The notes under the pieces are model-generated. The model searched no databases and was not told the DNA's origin. It was given only the letters and a program-made list of their open reading frames with translations. A program made the position numbers and the translations under genes. This document shows positions 23,567 through 30,748 of a stretch of 33,416 bases of DNA, piece after piece (within the stretch, counting starts at the first letter, position 1; each line of letters begins with the position of its first letter). Origin of the DNA: Vicinamibacterales bacterium. GTDB lineage: Bacteria; Acidobacteriota; Vicinamibacteria; Vicinamibacterales; UBA2999. Where the stretch lies: NCBI GenBank assembly GCA_041394705.1, contig JAWKHS010000033.1, forward strand, positions 1 to 33,416, written 5' to 3'.

Positions 23567-24544
23567 TCAGGGCTTGACCACGATCGTGATCTGCTGGTCC
23601 GCCGTCAACGCCCCGTCGTCGGCGCGCGCGCGCAGCACGTATTCGCCCGGCGTGCTGAACGTGGCGTGCACCGTGACCTTGCCGTCGGGCGGCAGCTCCG
23701 GGGCCACCCAGTGCGGGGCCCACGGCGAGTTGCCGCCGGTGCGCGTGTCTTCCCAGGTCGTGATCTGATCCTGATCGAAGGTGACGGCGCCCGTGCCGCG
23801 GTAGATGTGCCACCCCACGTACAGCCCGACGTTCTTGCCCACGGTGACGCGGGCCGGCGGCTGGAAGAGGCGCCGCGCGCGCGCCGCGGCGATGGCCGAG
23901 GGATCGCCAGCGGCGGAGCGGGCCAGGGTCGATCCCGTGTTCTCCACGGCCGCCCCGGCGCCGATGCCGCGCGCACGCGGAATGCCGTCGTCGTGCACGG
24001 TGACCACCAGCGGAACGGCCTCGCCGACCTTCACCTCGAGGCGACGCGGTCCCTGCACTTCGAGCACCGGCGGCGTGTTGCTGCGCACTTCCGGGCTGCT
24101 GCTCCCCGCGCCGAGGGCGCCGGTCTCCGACGCCTTCACCATGTCGTCGATCTTGTAGTCCGCCCGAAGGCTGGCGTAGGCAACTTCCGTCTTGCCCCGG
24201 GTGGTCAGCGACCAGACGAGCTCGTCCTTCTCACCGAAGCCCGGCGGCACCGGCACCCTGAAGATGAACCGGTTGCGGCGCGGCAGGAAGTGCGTGGGCT
24301 GTCCCTGGTCGGCGGCGCCGGTCATGAACCGGTTGTCGGGACCCACGGGGACGTCGACTTCCTCTTCCCAGTTCCGGTTCATGTAGCCGAACACGAAGAA
24401 CTTGCGCCCGGCGGAGTCTTCCTCCCACCCTTCATAGGCCGGCGAGACGGTCTGGCCCCGCGAGTAGGTGAGGTTCTGGGCCGTGGCCACGTTCGCCGTG
24501 CTGGCCAGCACGCCGGCCAGCACGACTGCGAGTGATCGGGTCAT
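23567..24544 (-). CDS. Secreted hypothetical protein, Ig-like C-terminus
   Basis: Protein of 325 residues with a signal peptide (SLAVVLAGVLASTANVATAQ, cleavage near residue 22). I do not recognise the family. The mature chain begins with an aromatic-rich region (YEGWEEDSAGRKFFVFGYMNRNWEEEVDVP, about 37-66), then RRNRFIFRVPVPPGFGEKDELVW, and a middle part with EVKVGEAVPLVVTVHDDGIPRA that reads like an Ig or cadherin-type beta sandwich. The end, FSTPGEYVLRARADDGALTADQQITIVV, is a second such strand set. No cysteine pairs, heme motif or membrane helix were found. It lies 25 nt downstream of the cytochrome c/PHM-like gene, so it is probably its operon partner and exported to the same compartment. 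Binding or scaffolding is an inference. Confidence 0.8.
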   Translation of the reverse strand: MTRSLAVVLAGVLASTANVATAQNLTYSRGQTVSPAYEGWEEDSAGRKFFVFGYMNRNWEEEVDVPVGPDNRFMTGAADQGQPTHFLPRRNRFIFRVPVPPGFGEKDELVWSLTTRGKTEVAYASLRADYKIDDMVKASETGALGAGSSSPEVRSNTPPVLEVQGPRRLEVKVGEAVPLVVTVHDDGIPRARGIGAGAAVENTGSTLARSAAGDPSAIAAARARRLFQPPARVTVGKNVGLYVGWHIYRGTGAVTFDQDQITTWEDTRTGGNSPWAPHWVAPELPPDGKVTVHATFSTPGEYVLRARADDGALTADQQITIVVKP

Positions 24545-24569
24545 CGAGATCCGGCTCCCCGGACGGGCG

Positions 24570-26066
24570 TCAGCGCCGCTCGTCCTGCTGCTGGCGCGGG
24601 TTGCGCGCCGTGGGCGCCGCCGAGGGCGGCGCCGGCATCGCGTCGGGCAGATCCAGGTTGCACAGCGGGCACCCGATCATGACCGAGTTGCGCGTGAGGC
24701 CCAGCTTCTCCTTCCGCGCCTTCATCTCCGCCAGGAACTGCTCGTCGGTCAGCGAGACCCGATTGCCGAGGTCGATGAACATGTTCGCCACCGAGCGGTT
24801 GCCCGACCCTTGCCAGTTGCGCGGATCGGGCACGTTCTTGTTGGAGGGCGAGTTGTTCATGTAGCCGACGATGTGCAGCACCGTGCCCTTCGGCAGCAGG
24901 GGCGCGTGGTCGTCGTCGTAGTCGTAGCCGCGCACCCAGTTGTGGTCGTAGCCGACGCAGTTGATGGTCTCGACCGTGTAGCCCCACGACGCTTCGAGGC
25001 ACATGCGCGAGCCGGGGGCGTGGAGGTGCGGCTCGAAGGACAGGATCTTCGTGTGCTCGGTGAGCACGGCATAGGCGTTGAGCTGCTGGTTGGCGTCCAT
25101 GCCGCGGATGTCGATGTCCACGCCGTTGCCGAGATTGAGGGTCGACATGCGGTACTCGGGCTTGTAGCCCTTCGGCATGAACTTGAAGCCGATCTCGAGG
25201 TGCGCCTGGGTGTCGCGGCCGTTCGAGTGCAGGTGCACCGAGTCGGACACCACCGACGACCCCGCCTTGAGGAGCCGCGCCGACTTCGGATCGAAGAAAT
25301 CCGGTCCGCGGCCCACTTCGTGCACCGGCCAGAACGTGGAGCTCTGGCCCTGGGCGGGCGCGGCGTCGCTGGCCTGGGCGCCGTCGACCACGGTCGTCGT
25401 CCAGATCATGTGGTGGAACACGTAGCGCCCGCCGACCGTGTCGCGGCCGTTGCCGGCCGAGGGGACGTCGTTGACCTCGCGCACTTCGAGGGCCGCCACG
25501 TAGCGATCCTCGGTCAGGCCCGTCGCCGACGGCGGAATCTCGCCCCACCAGTCCGGCGCGTCGCCCTTGACGGTGATGTCGGCCGTGCGCACGACGAGAT
25601 CGGGCGTGCCGATCTGCCAGGACGCGTCGTCGTTCCAGGTCCTGGGGGCCGGCGCGTCGGCGGGGTTGCCGCGCGGGGCGCCGCTGTCGGCCCAGCGCGC
25701 GATGAGGGCGACTTCCGCGTCGCTGAGCGACGGGTCGTTCTTGAACTCCTGGATGCCCAGGTCCTTCTCGACGTACCAGGGCGGCATCACGCCGGCGTGC
25801 GGGCCGATGCCGGTGCGGGCCTTGATCGACCGGGCCCAGGGGCGGACCTGTTCGTACGTCTGCAGGGCCATGGGCGCCACGCCCCCGGCGCGGTGGCAGT
25901 TCTCGCAGCTGCGCTGGAGGATGGGCGCGATGTCCTTGCTGTAGGTGACTTCGGCTTGCGGGCCCGCGGGGGCCTGGCTCTCGGCGGCGGCCCGGACGAT
26001 GGCGCCCGACGCCAGGACCGGGGCGGCGAGGGCGAAGGACCACGCGCAAAGTCGTCGGAAGGTCAT
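24570..26066 (-). CDS. Secreted cytochrome c with PHM-like copper domain
   Basis: Protein of 498 residues. A signal peptide ends near residue 28. A class I cytochrome c domain follows: heme motif CENCH (Cys54, Cys57, His58) and a likely axial Met94 in GVMPPW. The rest (about 150-470) resembles copper type II ascorbate-dependent monooxygenases such as PHM. HHM (His218-His219) matches the first CuA motif, VHLHSNG (278-283) adds histidines, and FEPHLHAPG (344-352; His347, His349) matches the CuB HxH site. A candidate Met ligand lies in VANMFIDLG. In PHM these two coppers hydroxylate C-H bonds with external electrons; here a fused heme domain could supply them. Substrate unknown. An AGGGAG ribosome site precedes ATG 26066. 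The copper reading is inferred from motifs, not proven. Confidence 0.75.
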   Translation of the reverse strand: MTFRRLCAWSFALAAPVLASGAIVRAAAESQAPAGPQAEVTYSKDIAPILQRSCENCHRAGGVAPMALQTYEQVRPWARSIKARTGIGPHAGVMPPWYVEKDLGIQEFKNDPSLSDAEVALIARWADSGAPRGNPADAPAPRTWNDDASWQIGTPDLVVRTADITVKGDAPDWWGEIPPSATGLTEDRYVAALEVREVNDVPSAGNGRDTVGGRYVFHHMIWTTTVVDGAQASDAAPAQGQSSTFWPVHEVGRGPDFFDPKSARLLKAGSSVVSDSVHLHSNGRDTQAHLEIGFKFMPKGYKPEYRMSTLNLGNGVDIDIRGMDANQQLNAYAVLTEHTKILSFEPHLHAPGSRMCLEASWGYTVETINCVGYDHNWVRGYDYDDDHAPLLPKGTVLHIVGYMNNSPSNKNVPDPRNWQGSGNRSVANMFIDLGNRVSLTDEQFLAEMKARKEKLGLTRNSVMIGCPLCNLDLPDAMPAPPSAAPTARNPRQQQDERR

Positions 26067-26112
26067 TCCAGCTCCCTGGGCGGACGTGCGGCCCGAAGAT
26101 GTGCGGCCATCA

Positions 26113-26141
26113 ATAGTAGCGGGTCCGGCGGCTCTGGAAAA
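26113..26141 (-). promoter_or_regulatory. Possible promoter of the cytochrome c operon
   Basis: On the reverse strand TTTTCC (26141-26136), a 17-nt spacer and TACTAT (26118-26113), about 47 nt before the ATG at 26066. Both hexamers are only fair matches; spacing is ideal. Confidence 0.35.
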
Positions 26142-26182
26142 GCCGGGATCGAGAGGCGGGCGACGCGGCGCCGGGTGGAGGG

Positions 26183-26485
26183 TCAGTCCGTGTCGGCGAG
26201 GTCCAAGGCCTGGTCCACCATGCGTTCCAGCTCCCCGGCGCGGGCCGCCACGCTGCCATCCACCTGCTGCTGGGCATCGCGCGCGCGGAAGTACTCGTCG
26301 GCGATGTTCAGGGCGGCCAGGATGGCCAACCCGAGCGTGTCGCTGGAGGGCGCCGACTCGTGCGCGATCCGAAGCTTGCGGTCGACGTAGACCGCCAGCT
26401 CCTGGACGTACGCCGGATCGAGTGCGCTGCGAATCGGGTAGCGCTGTCCGTTGACCTCGACGTGCACGACTCGCGGCTCGGCCAT
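26183..26485 (-). CDS. zapA: Cell division protein ZapA
   Basis: Protein of 100 residues, normal for ZapA, which cross-links FtsZ filaments at mid-cell. The N-terminal globular half reads VHVEVNGQRYPIRSALDPAYVQELAVYVDRKL, close to the family pattern of a short beta-beta-alpha unit followed by a long helix (LGLAILAALNIADEYFRARDAQQQVD) and a coiled coil to the end. It is last in the operon thrS-infC-rpmI-rplT-pheS-pheT-zapB-zapA, an arrangement known from several proteobacterial and other lineages. It follows the coiled-coil gene by 11 nt. The next gene downstream begins 116 nt away with its own likely promoter; there is no room for the 6S RNA often found after zapA. Confidence 0.92.
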   Translation of the reverse strand: MAEPRVVHVEVNGQRYPIRSALDPAYVQELAVYVDRKLRIAHESAPSSDTLGLAILAALNIADEYFRARDAQQQVDGSVAARAGELERMVDQALDLADTD

Positions 26486-26496
26486 CTCGCCGGCTC

Positions 26497-26769
26497 CTAG
26501 AGCTTGAGCGTGTCGAGCTCCGCCAGTATTTCGGTGACTCGGGAGCGGATGAGGTCGCGCTCTTCCTTCAGGGCGGTCACCTCGGAGCCCGTCACCTCGG
26601 CCTGACTGGCGCGCTCCTGCAAGGCGGCGACCTCGCGCTGGAGCCGGCCGTTCTCCTCGGTGAGCTTCGAGTGCTCGCCCTTCAGGCGCGCGATGGTGCT
26701 CACGAGCAGCTTGATCTTCTCTTCGAGCCGATCGAACGGCTCCACCCCCACGCCCACCGACTTCACCAT
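26497..26769 (-). CDS. Small coiled-coil protein, ZapB-like
   Basis: Protein of 90 residues made almost wholly of one coiled coil (FDRLEEKIKLLVSTIARLKGEHSKL to the end), with heptad leucines and no membrane segment. Size, composition and position between pheT and zapA are as expected of a ZapB-like partner of ZapA, which links the Z-ring to the nucleoid or to other division proteins. ZapB homologues are hard to recognise by sequence, so the call rests mainly on context. ATG at 26769 is 18 nt after the pheT stop. Alternative: an unrelated division coiled coil. Confidence 0.75.
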   Translation of the reverse strand: MVKSVGVGVEPFDRLEEKIKLLVSTIARLKGEHSKLTEENGRLQREVAALQERASQAEVTGSEVTALKEERDLIRSRVTEILAELDTLKL

Positions 26770-26787
26770 GCTGGTCTCCCGCCCCCG

Positions 26788-28878
26788 CTACCGTTGCTCG
26801 GCGCCGAAGGCGGCCTGCACCGCCGCGATCGCCGCCGCCGTCGCCGACCCGACTTCCTCGTCCGTCAGGGTGCGATCGGGCGCCTGGAACGTCAGGCGCA
26901 ACGACACGCTCACCTTGCCGGCCGGGATGCCGCGCCCCTGGTACCGATCGAACTCCCGTACGGATACGAGCGTCGTCGGCGCGGCGCGTCGGATCGTGTC
27001 ACGAACCGCCGCCGCCGACAAGGCGTCGTCGACCAGCAGCGACACGTCCCGCGCGCTGGCGGGGAAGCGTGGCAGCGGTGCGACGCGCGCGGGGCCCGAC
27101 GGCGTCGTCGCCGCGATGGCATCCAGGTCGAGCTCGAGCACGTAGACCGGGTCGCGCGGGATCTCGCGGGCGGCCGCCACGTCCGGCGAGAGCTGGCCGC
27201 ACAGGCCCACCGGCCGATCGCCTGCGGTCACGCTCGCGCCTCGGCCGTCGACGAGCGCCGGGTGCGCGACCGGGCCGACGTCGAGCCTCACGCCCAGCGC
27301 GGCACCGACGTTCTCGACGGCGCCTTTCACGTCGAAGAAGTCCACCTCGCGCCGTCCGCCGCTCCAGTGATCGCCGGCGGCCTCGCCCGTCCATGCCGCG
27401 GCAAGCGCGCGACGCTCGCCGTGGTCCGTGAACGCCGTCGCGATCTCGAACAGCCGCACGTCGCGCCGGCCGTGGCGGCGGTTGTGGCTGATCGCGTCCA
27501 CGACGCCAGGCAGCACGCTCGGCCGCATCACGGCGAACGTCTCCGATAGCGGGTTCGCGAGGGCCAGCGGCGGCGTGGCGCCCGCGAACGGTGCGGCCGC
27601 GGCGGCTTCGACGAACGCGAAGCTGATGGCTTCGGAGAAGCCCATGGCCAGCATGGCCCGCCGGGCCGCCGCGTCGCGCGCGATGCGCGGGTCGGAGGGC
27701 GGCGGCGCCTGATGGACCGGCGGGAAGGTGGCCGGCAGGTGCTCGAAGCCGTGGTGGCGGCCGACTTCTTCGACCAGATCCTGCGGGCGGGCGATGTCCG
27801 GCCTCCAGCCCGGCACGGTCACGCGCCACCGGCCGGCACCGTCCGAGGCCGCCTCGACCTGGAAGCCGAGCGCCACGAGGATGCGCGTGACCTCGGCAGG
27901 CGGCACCGCCATGCCGAGCAGGCCCTCGACGTGGGCGTGCGCCAGGGGGACGACCGCCGGCACGAACGGCGCGGCGACGGCGTCCACCAGCGTGCCGTCG
28001 GCCGTACCGGCGCCGAGGATCTCGAGCAGCGCGCACGCGCGCGCCGTCGCCCGGGCCTGCAGGGTGCGGTCGGCGCCGCGCTCGAACCGTGTCGACGCTT
28101 CGGTCTTGAGGCCCAGCGCCTTGCTCGTCGCGCGAATCGATCGCGGGTGCCACCACGCGGCTTCGAGCACGATGCGCGCGGTCCCGTCCGTGACCTCGGA
28201 GTCGAGGCCACCCATCACGCCGCCGACGGCGACGGCACGCTCGGCGTCGGCGACGACCAGTTGCGGCGGAGCGAGCGTGCGGGTCTTGCCGTCCAGCGTG
28301 ACCAGCGTCTCGCCGGCGCGCGCCTGGCGCACGACGATCTGGCCGCCGGCGAGCCGCGCTTCGTCGAAGGCGTGCATCGGCTGGCCCATCTCGAGCATCA
28401 CGTAGTTCGTGACGTCGACGATGTTGCTGATGGGGCGGACGCCCAGCGCCTGCAGGCGCCGCTGCACCCACGCGGGCGAGGGGGCCACGCGGACGGCCGC
28501 CGCGGCTCCCGCGAACCGGGGGCAGAGATCCGGCGCGTCGAGGCGGACGCCGATGCTGGCGCGATCGACCGGCGTGAGCGCGGCGAGGCGCAGATGGTCC
28601 CCGCGCGCGGCGTCAGGGACGCGCAAGGGGACGCCGTAGACCGTCGCGACCTCGCGCGCGATGCCGATGACCGAGAGGCAGTCGGGACGGTTGGCGGTGA
28701 CGTCGAAGTCGAGGACGGCGTCGTCCGCCACGGCGGCCGTGCCCGGTGGCATGTCCCCGGGAGCGACCGGGTCGAGGCCCTCGAGGGCCAGGCCGCGCAG
28801 CGACAGGCGGCGGCCGACCTCGGCCGGGCCATCCGGCACGTCGACGAAGTCCTTCAGCCAGGAGTAGAGGACCTTCAT
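26788..28878 (-). CDS. pheT: Phenylalanyl-tRNA synthetase beta subunit, short form
   Basis: Subunit of the alpha2-beta2 PheRS, needed for tRNA binding and for editing of Tyr-tRNA(Phe). It has 696 residues, about 100 fewer than the usual bacterial 790-800. The start MKVLYSWLKDFVD and GLALEGLDPVA (residues 1-39) is normal, but it runs almost directly into FDVTANRPDCLSVIGIARE (from about 58). The EMAP-II/OB-fold tRNA-binding insert that normally sits between these is missing. Later domains are present: B3/B4 editing (ISNIVDVTNYVMLEMGQPMH; VAVGGVMGGLDSEV), B5 (WRVTVPGWRPDIARPQDLVEE), the catalytic-like core and a C-terminal FDX-ACB domain (RFPASARDVSLLVDD). ATG 28878 shares ATGA with the pheS stop. 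The much longer ORF to 29454 is a shadow of pheS. Gap to the next gene is 18 nt. Confidence 0.95.
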   Translation of the reverse strand: MKVLYSWLKDFVDVPDGPAEVGRRLSLRGLALEGLDPVAPGDMPPGTAAVADDAVLDFDVTANRPDCLSVIGIAREVATVYGVPLRVPDAARGDHLRLAALTPVDRASIGVRLDAPDLCPRFAGAAAAVRVAPSPAWVQRRLQALGVRPISNIVDVTNYVMLEMGQPMHAFDEARLAGGQIVVRQARAGETLVTLDGKTRTLAPPQLVVADAERAVAVGGVMGGLDSEVTDGTARIVLEAAWWHPRSIRATSKALGLKTEASTRFERGADRTLQARATARACALLEILGAGTADGTLVDAVAAPFVPAVVPLAHAHVEGLLGMAVPPAEVTRILVALGFQVEAASDGAGRWRVTVPGWRPDIARPQDLVEEVGRHHGFEHLPATFPPVHQAPPPSDPRIARDAAARRAMLAMGFSEAISFAFVEAAAAAPFAGATPPLALANPLSETFAVMRPSVLPGVVDAISHNRRHGRRDVRLFEIATAFTDHGERRALAAAWTGEAAGDHWSGGRREVDFFDVKGAVENVGAALGVRLDVGPVAHPALVDGRGASVTAGDRPVGLCGQLSPDVAAAREIPRDPVYVLELDLDAIAATTPSGPARVAPLPRFPASARDVSLLVDDALSAAAVRDTIRRAAPTTLVSVREFDRYQGRGIPAGKVSVSLRLTFQAPDRTLTDEEVGSATAAAIAAVQAAFGAEQR

Positions 28879-30006
28879 CGCGAGAACTGCTCCAGGAAGC
28901 GCAGATCGTTCTCGTAGAAGAGGCGGATGTCGCCCACGTCCCACTTCAGCATCGCCACGCGCTCGATGCCCATGCCGAAGGCGAAGCCCGTGACCTCGTC
29001 GGGGTCGTAGCCGACGGCTTCGAAGACCGCCGGGTGCACCATGCCGCTCCCGAGGATCTCGAGCCACCCGGTGTGCTTGCACACGGCACAGCCCGCGCCG
29101 CCGCAGCGGATGCACGCGACGTCGACCTCGGCGCTCGGCTCGGTGTACGGGAAGAAGCTGGGACGGAACCGGACGTTCGTGCCCGCGCCGAACAGCGCTT
29201 CGGCCATGGCGAGCAGCGTGCCCTTCAGGTGGGCGAGCGTGATGCCGCGGCCCACGACCAGGCCCTCGCACTGGTGGAACATCGGCGTGTGCGTGAGGTC
29301 CAGGTTGTCGCGGCGATAGACGGGGCCGATCGCCACGAGGCGCACGGGGGGATCGTGCTGCTCCATGTAGCGGATCTGCATCGCGGACGTATGCGTCCGC
29401 AGGAGCGTGAGGGGCTGCGGCGCCCTGGCCCGCGGCGCCGTCGGGGCGGCCCACGGAGCGAGCGGCACGGCGGACGACGGTGTCGCCAGGTACAACGTGT
29501 CCTGCATGTCGCGCGCCGGGTGCTCCGCCGGCATGTTCAGCGCTTCGAAATTGTGCCAGTCGTCCTCGAACTCGGGGCCTTCGAGCACCTGGTAGCCGAG
29601 CCGGGTGAAGATCTGCTGCACCTCTTCGCGGACGAGGCTCAGCGGATGACGGTGCCCGAGGCGCGGGGCCCGGCCGGGCAGCGTGATGTCCACCGCGCCG
29701 GCGGGCCGGCGGGCGGCTGCCAGGGTGGCCTCGCGTTCCGTCAGCGCGGCCTCGACCCGCTGCTTGAGCGCGTTCACGCGCTGGCCGAACGCCTTGCGGT
29801 CCGCCGCGGGCAGCGAGGGGAGGAGCGCCATCAGGTCGGCGATGCGCCCGGCCTTGCGTCCGGTCCAGGCGACCGTGAGCGCCTCGAGCGCCTGCGTGCG
29901 CCCCGCCGGCGGCGCCGCGTCAGCAGCCGCGAGGGCGGCGTCGAATGCGCTGGCCGCGTCGTCGACCCGCGACGCGAGCTCTTCGAGGGTGGGCCTGGTG
30001 GATCAT
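28875..30006 (-). CDS. pheS: Phenylalanyl-tRNA synthetase alpha subunit, start unclear
   Basis: Catalytic subunit of PheRS that forms Phe-tRNA. Clear class II motifs: FEDDWHNFEALNMPAEHPAR, LRTHTSAMQIRYM (motif 2 region), RRDNLDLTHTPMFHQCEGL, and the C-terminal GFAFGMGIERVAMLKW (motif 3). The first in-frame ATG (29831) would delete the N-terminal helices, yet coding sequence typical of PheS (LEELASRVDDAASAFDAAL, later ALTVAWTGRKAGRIADL) extends 57 codons further, to 30002. There the frame meets a TGA (30005-30003) overlapping an ATG at 30006-30004 that is one base out of frame. Dropping one A after that ATG yields MSTRPTLEELASRV. So the true start is probably there, and the sequence carries an extra base. 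The stop overlaps pheT. A terminator lies 90 nt upstream, so pheST likely has its own promoter, none certain. Confidence 0.93.
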
Positions 30007-30012
30007 TCTAAG

Positions 30013-30040
30013 CGGCTAGGGGCTGGGGGCTAGCGGCTAG
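30013..30040 (+). repeat. 7-bp tandem repeat array 1 (GGCTAG type)
   Basis: Four exact-length heptads: CGGCTAG, GGGCTGG, GGGCTAG, CGGCTAG. It lies just upstream of pheS and is in inverted orientation to array 2 at 30164-30191. Confidence 0.85.
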
Positions 30041-30095
30041 CTCGGAGAGCAGTGCGTCCGCCACCCGGCGTGTGCTCGTGTCGCGCACGCTTGGT

Positions 30096-30137
30096 GGAAA
30101 GAAAAAGGGCGGGATTGGCTTCCTTCCAATCCCGCCC
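30096..30137 (-). terminator. Intrinsic terminator between rplT and pheS
   Basis: Perfect 12-bp stem: 30107-30118 (GGGCGGGATTGG) pairs with 30126-30137, with a 7-nt loop. On the reverse strand it is followed by TTTTTCTTTCC (30106-30096). This ends transcripts from rplT before pheS. It lies between repeat arrays 1 and 2. No Phe-rich leader peptide was found upstream, so a phe attenuator is not supported. Confidence 0.88.
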
Positions 30138-30163
30138 CAACTGATTCGAGCCGCGGTGTGTCG

Positions 30164-30191
30164 CCGCTAGCCGCCAGCCGCTAGTCCCTAG
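30164..30191 (-). repeat. 7-bp tandem repeat array 2
   Basis: Four heptads on the + strand: CCGCTAG, CCGCCAG, CCGCTAG, TCCCTAG, the reverse complement type of array 1. It ends 9 nt before the rplT stop codon. With array 1 it brackets about 120 nt that include the terminator. Confidence 0.85.
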
Positions 30192-30200
30192 CCGCGGGAT

Positions 30201-30560
30201 CTAGACGCCCGCCGCCGTCTTGGCCTTGGCGGCGATGGCGGCGAAGGCCGCCGCGTCGCGGGCGGCGAGCTCGGCGAGGGCCTTGCGGTCCAGCGCGATG
30301 CCGGCGGCCTTGATGCCCTTCATGAACACGCTGTAGGAGACGCCGTGTTCGCGCGCGGCGGCGTTGATGCGCATCACCCACAGGCTGCGGTAGTCGCGCT
30401 TCTTCTGCTTGCGGCCGGCATAGGCGTAGACGCCCGCCTTCTCGGCCGCTTCCTTCATGAACTTGTAGAGCTTGGACTTGTTCTGGAAGTAGCCCTTGGT
30501 GAGTTTTTCGAGCTTCTTCCGCTTGGCACGGCGCACCGTGCCACGCTTGACGCGAGGCAT
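30201..30560 (-). CDS. rplT: Ribosomal protein L20 (bL20)
   Basis: Protein of 119 residues that binds 23S rRNA early in large-subunit assembly. The conserved start MPRVKRGTVRRAKRKKLEKL, then KGYFQNKSKLYKF, YAYAGRKQKKRDYRSLWVMRINAAARE and GIALDRKALAELAARD are all present; the length is normal. A GGGAG ribosome site lies upstream of ATG 30560. Unusually, 184 nt separate it from rpmI; in most bacteria the two are nearly adjacent. The gap holds repeat arrays 3 and 4. L20 can repress its own operon in other bacteria by binding leader RNA; whether the folded repeat element here has that role is unknown. Confidence 0.97.
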   Translation of the reverse strand: MPRVKRGTVRRAKRKKLEKLTKGYFQNKSKLYKFMKEAAEKAGVYAYAGRKQKKRDYRSLWVMRINAAAREHGVSYSVFMKGIKAAGIALDRKALAELAARDAAAFAAIAAKAKTAAGV

Positions 30561-30577
30561 GACTGGCTCCCGAACGG

Positions 30578-30605
30578 CGGCTAGGGGCTAGCGGCTAGCG
30601 GCTAG
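30578..30605 (+). repeat. 7-bp tandem repeat array 3
   Basis: Four heptads: CGGCTAG, GGGCTAG, CGGCTAG, CGGCTAG. It starts 18 nt upstream of the rplT ATG and is in inverted orientation to array 4, with 115 nt between. Confidence 0.85.
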
Positions 30606-30701
30606 ATTTGGCGACGCGTATGCGTCCCAAGCGACCGATGGCGGAATTGCCCTAACCGCCAACCACCGATCGGATGCGGCAACGAGCCAGCACTGCCGCG
30701 G

Positions 30702-30718
30702 CGGAGCCGAGGGCTCCG
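30702..30718. repeat. Hairpin CGGAGCC-GAG-GGCTCCG
   Basis: Perfect 7-bp inverted repeat with a 3-nt loop, inside the element bounded by arrays 3 and 4. The core also contains GACGC-GTAT-GCGTC (near 30612-30625) and GGCGG/CCGCC within CCGAT/ATCGG (about 30635-30673). No T-run follows, so not a terminator by itself. Confidence 0.7.
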
Positions 30719-30720
30719 AG

Positions 30721-30748
30721 CCGCGGGCCGCCAGCCGCTGGCCGCTAG
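30721..30748 (-). repeat. 7-bp tandem repeat array 4, overlaps the rpmI stop
   Basis: Four + strand heptads: CCGCGGG, CCGCCAG, CCGCTGG, CCGCTAG. The last copy supplies the TAG stop codon of rpmI (30747-30745), so the repeat starts inside the gene's end. Confidence 0.8.

Noticed and set aside
26067..26182. 6S RNA gene after zapA
   Set aside because: Only 116 nt separate zapA from the next gene, too short for 6S, and no long closing stem is visible.
28879..29454. Upstream extension of pheT (888-codon ORF)
   Set aside because: It lies wholly inside pheS in another frame; the PheT N-terminus MKVLYSWLKDF begins at 28878.
30138..30200. Phe leader peptide and attenuator upstream of pheS
   Set aside because: No start codon followed by Phe codons exists before the terminator on the minus strand.
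30013..30748. CRISPR array
   Set aside because: The units are 7 bp, directly tandem with no spacers, and no cas gene is near.
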